Assembly (NCBI RefSeq): GCF_026000435.1
Contig: NZ_AP026763.1
Coordinates: forward strand, 992,001-1,056,000
Origin: Vibrio sp. STUT-A11
GTDB taxonomy: Bacteria; Pseudomonadota; Gammaproteobacteria; Enterobacterales; Vibrionaceae
Direction: 5' to 3'
DNA length: 64,000 nt
In this document: piece by piece, positions 15,485 to 24,742 of the stretch
Layout of the letters: each line of letters opens with the position of its first letter
Numbering within the stretch: the stretch's first letter is position 1
The notes under the pieces: generated by a model
The model's database searches: none
What the model was told of the DNA's origin: nothing
Seen by the model: the letters and a program-made list of their open reading frames with translations, nothing else
Made by a program: the position numbers and the translations under genes

Positions 15485-17976
15485 TACTCGTTCTCCTCGG
15501 TATTATTTTTATTTGCTTCTTGCTGAGCTTTGCGCGCTTTCGCACGAGCAATGGCAGCAGCCACAGCGGCTTTCTTCGGATCTTCTGCTTGCTCAGCCGG
15601 CGCTTCATCTTCAGTCGGTTTCGACTCTGCTTCTTGCTGAGCTTTGCGTGCTTTCGCACGAGCAATCGCAGCTGCGACAGCGGCTTTTTTCGGATCTTCT
15701 GCTTGCTCAGCCGGCGCTTCATCTTCAGCAGGTTTTGCTTCTGCTTCTTGCTGAGCTTTACGCGCTTTCGCACGAGCAATCGCAGCAGCGACAGCGGCTT
15801 TCTTTGGATCTTCTGCTTGCTCAGCTGGTGTTTCATCTTCAGTAGGTTCTGCTTCTTGCTGAGCTTTGCGTGCTTTCGCACGGGCAATGGCTGCAGCGAC
15901 AGCGGCTTTCTTCGGATCTTCTGCTTGCTCAGTTGGGGCTTCATCTTCAGCAGGTTTTGTTTCTGCTTCTTGTCCTGCCTTGCGCGCTTTTGCACGAGCA
16001 ATCGCAGCAGCGACAGCAGCTTTTTTCGGGTCGTCTGCTTGCTCAGCTGGGGCTTCATCTTCAGCAGGTTTTGCTTCTGCCTCTTGCCCGGCCTTGCGCG
16101 CTTTTGCACGAGCAATCGCTGCCGCCACCGCCGCTTTTTTGTCTTCTGGCTCAGCTGAAGGTGTGCTTTCCTCTTGCTGTGCTTTTTTCGCTTTGGCGCG
16201 AGCTATCGCGGCGGCAACCGCTGATTTCTTGTCATCAGCCTTATCGCTTGAATCGTCGCTCTGCTCTTTCTCTGCTTTACGTTCACGAGCCAAGCGCTTG
16301 CGTTCTTCACGCAGTTTTGCCATCTCGGTATTGTCTGGCTCAGCAGCACCCGCTTCTGCAGCGGCAGCTTGTTTGGCTTTCGCTTTTGCTATCGCAGCAG
16401 CCACCGCTGGTTTCACAGCAGGCTCTGCTTTCTCTTCTGCATTAGCTTTTTGAGCTTTCACACGCGCAATCGCAGCGGCTATCGCATCGTCGCCACCTTG
16501 AGACTTCATATCTTTGCGGCGTTCATCAGCCGCTTTCTTGAAGCGATTCTCACGTTCTGCTTTTTCGCGCTCCATACGCGCTTTTTTCTCTTCAAAGCGC
16601 AGTTTTGCACGTTCAGCCGCTTCGGACTCTTGTGCTCGGGTGCGAATTTCTGCTTTTGCCTGGCGATAATATTGAACCAGTGGAATTTCGCTTGGGCATA
16701 CAAAAGCACAAGCGCCACACTCAATACAGTCTTTCAGGTTTAGCTCTTCAAGCTTGTCATACTCTTCCGCTTTGGAGTGCCATAACAGCTGTTGAGGAAG
16801 CAGTGACGCAGGGCAGGCTTCAGCACATTGGCCACAGCGAATACATTCCATCTCATACTGACTGGCAGAGATCTCAAAGCGAGTTGGCGCAAGAATACAG
16901 TTCGCCGTTTTGGTAATGGGCACGTGAGAGTGGGGCAGAGTAAAGCCCATCATTGGGCCGCCCATGATCAAACGCTGGAGCTTTTTGTCGGCTTTGTAGC
17001 CAAATTCATCCAACAGATCTTGTACTGGTGTGCCCAGAAGCGCCCAGACGTTGCGCGGCTTCTTGAAGGTTTTACCTGTCAGAGTGACAATTCGCTCGAT
17101 CATTGGCTCGCCATTAATGACGGCACGTTTGATTGAGTACAAAGAACCCACGTTTTGCACCAGAATGCCAATATCTGCCGGGATCGCGCCACTAGGCACT
17201 TCTTTATTGGTCAGAATTTTGATCAGCTGCTTTTCACCGCCTGACGGGTATTTGGTCGGGATTACGCGGATAACAATATCTTTGTTTAAAGCGGCAGTCT
17301 CCAGTGCTTTAATGGCTGCGGGTTTGTTATCTTCAATACCAATGATGGTCAGTTTTGGCTTGAGCATATGCTCGACAATTTCAATGCCCTGAATCAGTTC
17401 ATCGGCATGTTCCTGCATGAGTTTGTCGTCGGCGGTAATATATGGCTCACACTCCGCGGCGTTCACAATCAGAATTTCTGTTCGAGCAACACCGGATTGG
17501 AGCTTCTTCGCGGTTGGGAAACCCGCTCCACCCATACCCGAAATACCCGCAAGGCGGATAACGTCGATTAACGCATCAGCGGATTCTTGAGTGTAATCAG
17601 CGACGGGCGTTTTTTCACACCAGGTATCTTTGCCGTCGGTCGTGATAACAGCACACAGTTCACTTAGCCCTGATGGGTGAGCAACCGTTCTGGCTTCTAT
17701 CGCAGAGATTGTTCCGGATGTCGGCGCGTGCACAGGAACGGTAAAACCGGATTCGGATTGTGTTAAAGCCTGACCTTTCAATACCGTGTCACCAACGGCA
17801 ACGAGGAGATTACCTGCTTTACCAATATGCTGTTTTAATGGCAGTACGATCTCAGCCGGAATCGCTGCGTGGAGTAATTCTGTTTTATTAGATTGTTTTT
17901 TGTTTTCTGCCGGATGCACACCGCCTGGGAAATCCCAAAGCGACCCAGTACGAATTTGTTCAATCAAAGACAACAT
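15484..17976 (-). CDS. rsxC: Electron transport complex subunit RsxC with repeat-rich C-terminus
   Basis: The first 440 or so residues form the peripheral NADH- and FMN-binding subunit: a glycine-rich segment near GISGMGGAGFPTAKKL, a SLBB region, and two 4Fe-4S motifs (CIRCGQCAEACP and CIECGACAFVCP). From about residue 450 the chain becomes a charged helical tail with a KAR/E-rich coiled coil and nine copies of an AxAAAIARAKAxKA motif. The last six are near-identical units of about 38 residues (114 bp). Total length is 830 residues, well beyond the catalytic core; tail length in this family is known to vary. The strong alternate frames across the repeat region are by-products of the repeat and are not called as genes. 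Confidence 0.96.
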   Translation of the reverse strand: MLSLIEQIRTGSLWDFPGGVHPAENKKQSNKTELLHAAIPAEIVLPLKQHIGKAGNLLVAVGDTVLKGQALTQSESGFTVPVHAPTSGTISAIEARTVAHPSGLSELCAVITTDGKDTWCEKTPVADYTQESADALIDVIRLAGISGMGGAGFPTAKKLQSGVARTEILIVNAAECEPYITADDKLMQEHADELIQGIEIVEHMLKPKLTIIGIEDNKPAAIKALETAALNKDIVIRVIPTKYPSGGEKQLIKILTNKEVPSGAIPADIGILVQNVGSLYSIKRAVINGEPMIERIVTLTGKTFKKPRNVWALLGTPVQDLLDEFGYKADKKLQRLIMGGPMMGFTLPHSHVPITKTANCILAPTRFEISASQYEMECIRCGQCAEACPASLLPQQLLWHSKAEEYDKLEELNLKDCIECGACAFVCPSEIPLVQYYRQAKAEIRTRAQESEAAERAKLRFEEKKARMEREKAERENRFKKAADERRKDMKSQGGDDAIAAAIARVKAQKANAEEKAEPAVKPAVAAAIAKAKAKQAAAAEAGAAEPDNTEMAKLREERKRLARERKAEKEQSDDSSDKADDKKSAVAAAIARAKAKKAQQEESTPSAEPEDKKAAVAAAIARAKARKAGQEAEAKPAEDEAPAEQADDPKKAAVAAAIARAKARKAGQEAETKPAEDEAPTEQAEDPKKAAVAAAIARAKARKAQQEAEPTEDETPAEQAEDPKKAAVAAAIARAKARKAQQEAEAKPAEDEAPAEQAEDPKKAAVAAAIARAKARKAQQEAESKPTEDEAPAEQAEDPKKAAVAAAIARAKARKAQQEANKNNTEENE
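15495..16200 (-). repeat. Tandem 114-bp coding repeats in rsxC
   Basis: Seven close copies of a segment encoding (D/K)KKxAVAAAIARAKA(R/K)KA lie in tandem here, the inner ones about 114 bp apart, with linkers of the type EDEAPAEQAEDP. Two more diverged copies lie upstream at about 16,390-16,490. Near-identity at the DNA level points to recent expansion by slippage or recombination. Confidence 0.85.
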
Positions 17977-17984
17977 ACGAAACC

Positions 17985-18581
17985 TTAATTAATTGAATCT
18001 TTCACGTTCGCTGCATCTTGGGCAGCATCCGTAATATCCACGACTGGAATGGTATTAAGTTGCCACTTCCAGCTGTCTGTGGTGGTTGCCACAGGAATCA
18101 TTTCAATACAGTCAGTTGGACAAGGAGCAACACACAAGTCACAACCAGTACATTCTTCTTTGATAACGGTGTGAAGTGCCTTAGTTCCGCCAACGATGGC
18201 ATCGACAGGACAAGCCTGAATGCATTTGGTACAGCCAATGCACATGTCTTCGTGAATAAACGCGACCGTAGGAACTTTGTTTTCAAGATCGTGTGCCGAC
18301 TCTTCAGGTTCTACACCCATTAGATCGGCTAACTTCTCTATTGTTGCCTGACCACCCGGAGGACATTTATTGATATGGTCACCATTCGCAATCGCTTCTG
18401 CATAAGGGCGACAGCCTGGATAGCCACATTGGCCACACTGAGTTTGAGGCAAAATAGCATCGATTTGATCAACGATAGGGTCCGCCTCAACTTTGAAACG
18501 AATAGATGCAAATCCGAGGATGGCTCCGAAAATCGCAGCAAGCACAGCGAGTGCGATGATCGCAATTAGAATTGTACTCAT
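17985..18581 (-). CDS. rsxB: Electron transport complex subunit RsxB
   Basis: The 198-residue protein starts with one membrane helix, then has an iron-sulfur motif in CGQCGYPGCRPYAEAI and two ferredoxin-type 4Fe-4S motifs, CIGCTKCIQACP and CTGCDLCVAPCP. It is the subunit thought to pass electrons within the Rsx/Rnf complex at the cytoplasmic face. It lies 4 bp after rsxA and 8 bp before rsxC in the operon. The length is typical. Confidence 0.97.
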   Translation of the reverse strand: MSTILIAIIALAVLAAIFGAILGFASIRFKVEADPIVDQIDAILPQTQCGQCGYPGCRPYAEAIANGDHINKCPPGGQATIEKLADLMGVEPEESAHDLENKVPTVAFIHEDMCIGCTKCIQACPVDAIVGGTKALHTVIKEECTGCDLCVAPCPTDCIEMIPVATTTDSWKWQLNTIPVVDITDAAQDAANVKDSIN

Positions 18582-18585
18582 CGTT

Positions 18586-19164
18586 TTACTTCACCAAACC
18601 TGTAAAGCCCATAAAGGCAAGCGACATTAAGCCAGCGGTGATCATCGCAATGGACGCGCCTTTAAAAGGAAGCGGGACGTCTGCAGCAGCAATTCGCTCA
18701 CGCATAGAGGCAAATAGAATCAATACCAGTGAAAAGCCAACTGCTGCACCAAATCCATAAATGATTGACTCGATGAAATTATGGTTTTCATTAATATTAA
18801 GTAGCGCAACACCCAGTACCGCACAGTTGGTGGTAATGAGCGGTAAGAAGATACCCAGCAGGCGATACAGCGTCGGGCTGGTTTTGTGCACAACCATCTC
18901 TGTGAACTGAACCACAACAGCAATAACCAAGATAAAACTCATGGTTCTTAGATATTCGATACCTAATGGGCTTAGGATGTAGCTTTCTACTAAATACGAA
19001 CACACCGACGCGAGGGTTAGCACGAAAGTGGTTGCTAAGCCCATACCAATTGCTGTTTCCAGTTTTTTGGACACGCCCATAAACGGACAGAGGCCCAAAA
19101 ATTTTACCAGTACAAAGTTGTTTACCAGCACAGTGCCGACTAACAACAAAACATATTCGGTCAT
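18586..19164 (-). CDS. rsxA: Electron transport complex subunit RsxA
   Basis: The 192-residue protein has six membrane spans and the RsxA/RnfA pattern (NNFVLVKFLGLCPFMGVSKKLE, LITTNCAVLGVALLN), homologous to RsxE and NqrE. The two conserved cysteine segments contribute to the membrane-embedded 2Fe-2S site. I start it at ATG 19164, which gives the family N-terminus MTEYVLLLVGT; the frame stays open to 19224, but that extension is unlike other RsxA proteins. It is the first gene of the operon, so the promoter should lie in 19,165-19,300. Confidence 0.96.
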   Translation of the reverse strand: MTEYVLLLVGTVLVNNFVLVKFLGLCPFMGVSKKLETAIGMGLATTFVLTLASVCSYLVESYILSPLGIEYLRTMSFILVIAVVVQFTEMVVHKTSPTLYRLLGIFLPLITTNCAVLGVALLNINENHNFIESIIYGFGAAVGFSLVLILFASMRERIAAADVPLPFKGASIAMITAGLMSLAFMGFTGLVK

Positions 19165-19601
19165 AGTTTTTACGTTCTTAAAATCCGATCCCAATATTAT
19201 CGTGTTTTGTGACACCAATAACAACCAGTGAACGATGTGGTTTTATATACACGGCGGAAAAATAGCCGTCTATGTGATTCAGATAGATGAGTTTTTATCT
19301 TAATGAGAGGTTTGGTGAATGATTTGTGAGCCAAATTAGGACTAGATCTTTATTGATTGGGAAACTTTAACTCATCGCTCCGGGACTCGATGCTGTCGGC
19401 TAGGTGCACCGGCATTTAGGTCTGAGACATTTCACGGTCATTGGTGTTTCAGCGACATCGATTGATGTAGCAATGCGGCTTGTAGGATTGTGCCTACAAG
19501 CCGCCACTACCCGTTATTTACATTTTTGTAGATAACATGTATCTGAGTTTAGATACAGTGAAAGACAGAGTATAGCTGGGGGCTAATAGGTTACATGAAT
19601 A
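19165..19601. other. Intergenic region rsxA-znuA with a strong hairpin
   Basis: About 440 bases without a gene. The left part should contain the rsx promoter (minus strand). The right part lies downstream of znuA (minus strand) and holds a perfect hairpin at 19475-19504. I see no other structure. Confidence 0.5.
19475..19504. repeat. Perfect 12-bp inverted repeat (REP-like hairpin)
   Basis: GCGGCTTGTAGG and CCTACAAGCCGC pair without mismatch around a 6-base loop. There is no T tract on either strand, so it resembles a palindromic extragenic unit more than an intrinsic terminator. It lies about 100 bp after the znuA stop and could protect the 3' end of that mRNA. Confidence 0.6.
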
Positions 19602-20588
19602 TCAATGATGACATTGCTTAAGGCTATTTATCATCGCCATCAGTAAAGAGTGGTATTGATCTTTTCCTGGAGCTATGTTCGCACCAATAGGATCCATTGT
19701 GCCTATCGTTTTCACTGTTGAATTTTCAAATACTGTGTTGACCAGCTCAGGATTAAATTGTGGCTCGGTAAACACGCATGTAACACCCAAATCTTTCACC
19801 GTTTGGCGAATTTTTGAGATTCGTGCCGGACTCGGTTTTGATGCATCAGAAATAGAAATCGCACCAGATGCTAGCAGTTGGAATCGCTGCTCAAAATATT
19901 GGTAAGCATCGTGAAATACAATGAACTTAATACCGTTGAGTGACTGAGCCTGTTCATTTATAGCACCACTCAATTGGTGTAAACGAATGATGGTTGCTTT
20001 TGCATTGTCTTCATAAATATGCGCATGTTCAGTATCAACGTTCGACAATGCACTCGCTATAGCTTCTACCCAAACTTCAGCATTTTTAGGGTCTAACCAT
20101 ACATGCGGGTCATGGTCACCATGATGATGGTGATCATGATGTGCGTCATGATCATGTTCTTCATGTTCTTTATGTTCTTCATGTTCATGGTGTTCGTCGT
20201 GTCCCTCTTCACTATGTACGTGTGCTTCGAATGTTGCACCTTCTCGGAAGCCATAGAGTGTGGTTCCTTCGACTTCCATCATTTCAATCTTAGTAGAGGA
20301 GTTAGCTAAGCTTGAAAGTGGTTTTTCTAACCAAGGTGTTAATCCTTCACCAATCCAAAACACGATGTCTGCCTGTGAAAGCGCTTTAGCTTCTGATGGG
20401 CGTAGATGATAGTCATGAGGTGATGCTTCGGGGCGAATGAGCAAGTCGGGTTCACCAACACCATCCATTACTTGTGTAACTAAAGAATGTAACGGTGCGA
20501 TGTCTACGGCCACTTTCGGGACTTGAGCATAAGCCTGAGAGGCGGTTGCTAAAGCGATGACAATGCCAGATAAGGCTTGTTTGAGCAT
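19602..20588 (-). CDS. znuA: Zinc ABC transporter substrate-binding protein ZnuA
   Basis: The 328-residue periplasmic protein starts with a signal peptide (MLKQALSGIVIALATASQAYA) and has the cluster A-I metal-binding fold. The metal-site histidines lie in EASPHDYHLRPS and in DPHVWLDPKN and FHDAYQYF. Between them, at about residues 120-160, is a loop very rich in His, Asp and Glu, the usual zinc-capturing loop of ZnuA. I start at ATG 20588 because AGGAGAACA precedes it; an upstream in-frame start has no such site. It diverges from znuC across a Zur box. Confidence 0.95.
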   Translation of the reverse strand: MLKQALSGIVIALATASQAYAQVPKVAVDIAPLHSLVTQVMDGVGEPDLLIRPEASPHDYHLRPSEAKALSQADIVFWIGEGLTPWLEKPLSSLANSSTKIEMMEVEGTTLYGFREGATFEAHVHSEEGHDEHHEHEEHKEHEEHDHDAHHDHHHHGDHDPHVWLDPKNAEVWVEAIASALSNVDTEHAHIYEDNAKATIIRLHQLSGAINEQAQSLNGIKFIVFHDAYQYFEQRFQLLASGAISISDASKPSPARISKIRQTVKDLGVTCVFTEPQFNPELVNTVFENSTVKTIGTMDPIGANIAPGKDQYHSLLMAMINSLKQCHH

Positions 20589-20638
20589 GATGTTCTCCTG
20601 GTTATTTTTAATCAAACATGGTACACATTGAAAAATCT

Positions 20639-20660
20639 AAATGTTATGTTATAACATATC
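20639..20660. promoter_or_regulatory. Zur box between znuA and znuC
   Basis: ATGTTAT (20641-20647) and ATAACAT (20651-20657) form a perfect 7-bp inverted repeat with a 3-bp spacer. This agrees with the gamma-proteobacterial Zur operator (GTTATA-rich palindrome). It lies centrally in the 150-bp gap between the divergent znuA and znuC genes, so zinc-loaded Zur would repress both directions. Confidence 0.88.
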
Positions 20661-20738
20661 TGTTGGTTTGAGAAACCTATACTTTGCTGTTTAAAAATTT
20701 ATCGCGCAGCTAGTAGTAATCCTATTGAGAGAAAGTAG

Positions 20739-21470
20739 ATGTTGATTTCTTCACAAGCGTTGTCTGTCAGGTTTGGGCAACACCTGATTTTGGACCGTGT
20801 CAATATGTCGGTGAATCAGGGCGAAATCGTAACGATTGTTGGGCCTAATGGTTCTGGAAAATCAACGTTATTAAAAACCTTAATTGGGTCGGTGCTTCCG
20901 ACGAGTGGTCAAGTGCTTCGTGCTGACAACTTGAAGATAGGCTACGTACCGCAACGACTTCACATTGATGAAGCTTTGCCTATGACGGTGAATCGATTTT
21001 TAACACTGCCATTGCGTCGTTCAAAAGAGGCTATTAAGGAAGTGTTAGGGCGGGCAGGTGTCGAAAGCTTGGAGAAACAGCAACTGGTGTCCTTATCAGG
21101 AGGACAATTGCAACGAGTTTTACTAGCCCGTGCATTGTTAGAAGAACCAACGCTATTGCTGCTTGATGAAGCTACTCAAGGGCTCGATCAACGTGGAACT
21201 GTGGGTTTTTATCAACAAATCGATGCCATTCGTCAGGAAAGCGGTTGTGCTGTCATTATGGTCAGCCATGATCTGCATGTGGTGATGAAACGAACCGACC
21301 GCGTTATCTGTTTAAACGGTCGTGTATGTTGTGAAGGTGTTCCGGAAACGGTTAGTCAATCTCCAGAATACAAAGCACTTTTTGGCCTAGACGATGATGA
21401 TGTCCTTGGAGTCTACCGACATCAGAGCTCCGTACACAACATTAGTGGAGGCTCATTACATGTTGGATGA
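20739..21470 (+). CDS. znuC: Zinc ABC transporter ATP-binding protein ZnuC
   Basis: This 243-residue ABC ATPase has Walker A GPNGSGKST at residues 35-43, the signature LSGGQLQR near residue 128, Walker B LLLLDEA, and the switch His in MVSHDLHVV. It powers zinc import through ZnuB. It is the first gene of the plus-strand zinc operon, directly behind the Zur box, and overlaps znuB by 11 bp, which suggests translational coupling. Confidence 0.95.
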   Translation: MLISSQALSVRFGQHLILDRVNMSVNQGEIVTIVGPNGSGKSTLLKTLIGSVLPTSGQVLRADNLKIGYVPQRLHIDEALPMTVNRFLTLPLRRSKEAIKEVLGRAGVESLEKQQLVSLSGGQLQRVLLARALLEEPTLLLLDEATQGLDQRGTVGFYQQIDAIRQESGCAVIMVSHDLHVVMKRTDRVICLNGRVCCEGVPETVSQSPEYKALFGLDDDDVLGVYRHQSSVHNISGGSLHVG

Positions 21471-22284
21471 TTTTCTTTGGCGCGCAGCTTTAGCTGGCGT
21501 TGGTGTAACGTTGGCTGCGGCGCCTTTAGGATGCTTTATTGTTTGGCGCCGCATGGCTTATTTCGGCGATGCAACGGCTCATGCTTCGATGCTGGGTGTC
21601 GCATTGTCGCTCTCTTTTTCACTACCGATTTTCCCTGGCGTATTGTTTATTGCGCTACTCATGGCCATCACTGTTTCTTCATTCACTGGTCGAGGCTTCG
21701 CGATGGATACGCTGTTAGGGGTAATGGCGCATTCGGCACTGGCGTTTGGCCTGGTGGCTGTCTCTTTTCTCTCCGGCATTCGAATGGATCTGATGGCTTA
21801 CTTGTTTGGCGACATTTTGGCTGTGAGTAAAACGGATTTACTGATTATCTGGACAGGTACGGTATTAGTGATTGGCCTGATTCGATTGCGTTGGTCTGGG
21901 CTTCTTCTATCGACGCTAAATAAAGATCTGGCACTGGCTAGTGGTTTTTCACCAAAACGAGAACAACTGATTCTAACCATCGCACTCGCCGTTGTAGTCG
22001 CCGTGGCCATTAAAGTGGTGGGCGTATTGCTGATTGTCGCCATGCTTATTATTCCAGCAGCGACCGCTCGACCATTTAGTCAAACGCCTGAAATGATGGT
22101 GATACTTGCTGCGCTGATTGGCAGTAGTGCCAGTGTGATTGGTCTACGTGCCTCTTATCTTCTGGATACCCCAACTGGGCCAACAATGGTTTGTATCGCC
22201 ACTGGATTATTTATTTTATCGAGCATTATTTGGGTCGTCCGGCATAAGTTGCGAGTAACCACAGAGCATCGACAAGAAACATAA
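21460..22284 (+). CDS. znuB: Zinc ABC transporter permease ZnuB
   Basis: The 274-residue protein has seven to eight membrane spans and belongs to the ABC-3 metal permease family (WRRMAYFGDATAHASMLGVALS near the N-terminus, KVVGVLLIVAMLIIPAATA later). It forms the zinc channel with ZnuA and ZnuC. The start at ATG 21460 (MLDDFLWRA) follows GGAGG and fits the family; a longer in-frame start lies inside znuC. Confidence 0.95.
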   Translation: MLDDFLWRAALAGVGVTLAAAPLGCFIVWRRMAYFGDATAHASMLGVALSLSFSLPIFPGVLFIALLMAITVSSFTGRGFAMDTLLGVMAHSALAFGLVAVSFLSGIRMDLMAYLFGDILAVSKTDLLIIWTGTVLVIGLIRLRWSGLLLSTLNKDLALASGFSPKREQLILTIALAVVVAVAIKVVGVLLIVAMLIIPAATARPFSQTPEMMVILAALIGSSASVIGLRASYLLDTPTGPTMVCIATGLFILSSIIWVVRHKLRVTTEHRQET

Positions 22285-22314
22285 AATAATAATATCAACT
22301 TTGGAGTGAGTAAA

Positions 22315-23517
22315 ATGAGTCAGAAAAAGATTACTGTGACTGTACTTTCCGGCTTTCTTGGGGCAGGAAAAACGACCGTGCTGAGTCATATTCTCAATAA
22401 TCGCGAAGGCAAGCGAGTCGCGGTGATTGTTAACGACATGAGTGAAATTAATATTGATTCCGCGACGGTGAAAAACGAAGTGTCGCTCAATCACAAAGAA
22501 GAAAAATTGGTGGAAATGAGCAATGGCTGTATTTGCTGCACGCTTCGAGAAGATCTGCTGATAGAAGTGACCAAACTGGCCAAGGAAGGCCGTTTCGATA
22601 ATCTCGTGATCGAATCTACAGGTATTTCTGAGCCACTCCCCGTGGCTGAAACATTTACCTTTGCTGACGAAAATGGTGTATCGCTGTCTGATGTCGCGAT
22701 ATTAGATAACATGGTGACAGTAGTAGACGCAGTGAACTTTTTGCGTGACTACGAAGCCGCGCAATCTCTTCGAGAGACTGGCGAGCATTTAGGTGAAGAA
22801 GACCATCGCAGTGTTTCTGACTTATTGATAGATCAAGTTGAGTTTGCGGATGTCATTCTGATCAGTAAAACCGATCTCGCTCGTACCGAAGAGGTCGAGC
22901 GTTTGAAAGCGATTCTGAGAACTCTAAACACACATGCTCGAATTATTGCCATACAAAATGGGCAGGTGGATATCTCTGATGTGTTGGATACGGGCTTATT
23001 TAATTTCGAACGCGCACAGCAAGCACCGGGTTGGCTAAAAGAACTGCGAGGTGAACACATTCCGGAGACCGAAGAGTATGGCATCAGCAGTTTTAGCTAT
23101 CAGGCGCGACGCCCATTTCATCCCGACCTGTTCTATGACTTGCTACATAACCTATCTCATTTTGGCAACTTAATCCGTTCAAAAGGCTATTTTTGGCTCG
23201 CTACCCGCCCAGAATTCGCAGGACAGTGGAATCAAGCTGGCGGGGTCGCGGACTATGGTTTTGCAGGAATGTTTTGGAAGGCGATCCCAAAAACACAATG
23301 GCCGAGTGACCCTGAATATCTCAAGGCCATAGAGGATAACTGGATTGAACCATTTGGTGATATGCGCCAAGAGCTGGTGTTTATTGGTCAAGGGTTAGAT
23401 AAAGCCGCAATGATAAAGGCGCTCGATGATTGTTTGCTCACTGAGGAGGAAGTCCAGGCGGGTGAAGCCTTTTGGAAAGCGTTGCCGGATCCCTTTTCGT
23501 CTTGGGAGGTAGAGTGA
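22315..23517 (+). CDS. COG0523-family GTPase, probable zinc metallochaperone (ZigA-like)
   Basis: The 400-residue protein is a G3E P-loop GTPase of the COG0523 family. Walker A is GFLGAGKTT at residues 13-21, the metal-binding CxCC motif is in NGCICCTLRED near residue 66, and the guanine-specificity motif is SKTDL. The C-terminal domain is the CobW_C type. Such proteins, when Zur-controlled, deliver zinc to client enzymes during zinc starvation. ATG 22315 lies 8 bp after GGAG and is preferred to GTG 22306. It follows znuB by 30 bp and overlaps the next gene by one base, so it is part of the same operon. Confidence 0.9.
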   Translation: MSQKKITVTVLSGFLGAGKTTVLSHILNNREGKRVAVIVNDMSEINIDSATVKNEVSLNHKEEKLVEMSNGCICCTLREDLLIEVTKLAKEGRFDNLVIESTGISEPLPVAETFTFADENGVSLSDVAILDNMVTVVDAVNFLRDYEAAQSLRETGEHLGEEDHRSVSDLLIDQVEFADVILISKTDLARTEEVERLKAILRTLNTHARIIAIQNGQVDISDVLDTGLFNFERAQQAPGWLKELRGEHIPETEEYGISSFSYQARRPFHPDLFYDLLHNLSHFGNLIRSKGYFWLATRPEFAGQWNQAGGVADYGFAGMFWKAIPKTQWPSDPEYLKAIEDNWIEPFGDMRQELVFIGQGLDKAAMIKALDDCLLTEEEVQAGEAFWKALPDPFSSWEVE

Positions 23518-24185
23518 TGAGTATCGATATCATTGAAAGTGCACCACCTATCTGTTCAAAACAGACGTCTTCTATTGCACAAGTTCCGAGCATTCTGACT
23601 GACATTTATAAGCCAGAACACAATATTGCTATCTGGCAGCGGACGCTCGTAAAGGTAATGACGACCAATATTGAGCAGATGCTTTCAGACGAGAAACCAT
23701 TAGCATTGGTCCAAAGTGTCACTCCAGGTGACGCCGCACAATGGGTGCAAAGCAAATTAGACGGTTATTCATGTGCGAAGGCGTTGAGTGAAGATATCGC
23801 CTTAATCGTCGATATGTTCTGCTGTTTGTTTGATGTAAAAGAAGCAGGTTTGAGGCTCACTCGCTTAGATAGCCCGATGTGCCCGAAATTTCATTTTGAT
23901 CGCGTGCCTTGCCGACTTGTCACCACTTATACCGGTCGAGCGACGGAATGGCTGACTAACGAAGTCATTGACCGCACTAAGCTCGGTGCAGGTAGCCTTG
24001 GTCAACCCGACCATCTGTCAGGGCTGTACGACTCTGAAAGCTCAATACGAAAAATGCAGCCCGGTGATGTCGCCTTACTCAAAGGCAGCGGTTGGGAAGG
24101 CAACGAAAATGATGGGCTGGTACATCGTTCTCCTAATGTTGAGCCAGGAGAGCGACGATTACTGCTTACATTGGATTTCATCTAG
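23517..24185 (+). CDS. DUF1826 protein of the zinc operon
   Basis: This 222-residue protein matches the DUF1826 family, which is regularly found next to COG0523 GTPases. It has conserved CPKFHFDRVPCRLVTTYTG, TEWL, and HRSPNVEPGERRLLLTLDF; the His/Asp/His placement recalls a cupin-like or dioxygenase-like metal site, but no activity is known to me. The start ATG overlaps the stop of the GTPase gene (TGATG), indicating coupled translation. A role in zinc homeostasis is inferred from its neighbours. Confidence 0.82.
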   Translation: MSIDIIESAPPICSKQTSSIAQVPSILTDIYKPEHNIAIWQRTLVKVMTTNIEQMLSDEKPLALVQSVTPGDAAQWVQSKLDGYSCAKALSEDIALIVDMFCCLFDVKEAGLRLTRLDSPMCPKFHFDRVPCRLVTTYTGRATEWLTNEVIDRTKLGAGSLGQPDHLSGLYDSESSIRKMQPGDVALLKGSGWEGNENDGLVHRSPNVEPGERRLLLTLDFI

Positions 24186-24189
24186 ACAA

Positions 24190-24654
24190 ATGCGAAATAT
24201 CAACAGCGTTGACGGGATTATGGAGCAGGCAGAAAAGATCTGCCTAGCTCGAGGCAAACAACTCACTACTAAACGGAAATTGGTTCTGGGTGCGCTGTTG
24301 CATTCGAACAAGCCCCTTTCCGCTTACGAACTGGCCGATTACTGCAATTATCATTTTGCTCAAAATATGCAAGCGATGTCGGTTTATCGTATTTTGGATT
24401 TCCTTGAGGCTGAACATTTCGCTCATAAGCTCAATATATTTAATAAGTACATCGCCTGTTCTCATATCAAGTGCAATCATGAGCACGGTATTCCTCAATT
24501 TTTGATTTGTTCTCAATGCGGAAAGGTCAGTGAAGTAACCGTTGAACCAAAGGTTATCTCCAGTGTATGTGCGAATGCCAGGAAGGAAGGCTTCACTGTT
24601 CTCAGCCCTCAATTTGAGATCTCCTGTATCTGTGATGATTGCGCCAAAAAATAA
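24190..24654 (+). CDS. Fur/Zur-family metal-responsive regulator
   Basis: The 154-residue protein has the Fur-family layout: an N-terminal winged helix (LTTKRKLVLGALLHSNKPLSAYELADY, then MSVYRILDFLEAE) and a C-terminal dimerisation domain with two CxxC pairs (CSQCGKV and CDDC) for structural zinc. It resembles Zur, which in vibrios is normally encoded elsewhere, so this may be a second, operon-borne copy. ATG 24190 lies 4 bp after the previous stop; ATG 24220 is an alternative. It may sense zinc and adjust this operon, but it could also respond to another metal. Confidence 0.85.
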   Translation: MRNINSVDGIMEQAEKICLARGKQLTTKRKLVLGALLHSNKPLSAYELADYCNYHFAQNMQAMSVYRILDFLEAEHFAHKLNIFNKYIACSHIKCNHEHGIPQFLICSQCGKVSEVTVEPKVISSVCANARKEGFTVLSPQFEISCICDDCAKK

Positions 24655-24742
24655 CGCCCACGACCGATCATAAATGTCACCTTGATGGTTACCGTCGGTG
24701 TACTTTTCTTTTTCCAATTCATTAAGGAGAACTTGAGGCCTT

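Noticed and set aside
15435..16453. Several long open frames on the plus strand and a second minus-strand frame across the rsxC tail
   Set aside because: They arise from the GC-rich tandem repeat; products are low-complexity (Leu/Gln- or Arg/Lys-rich) and unlike any family, while rsxC explains the region.
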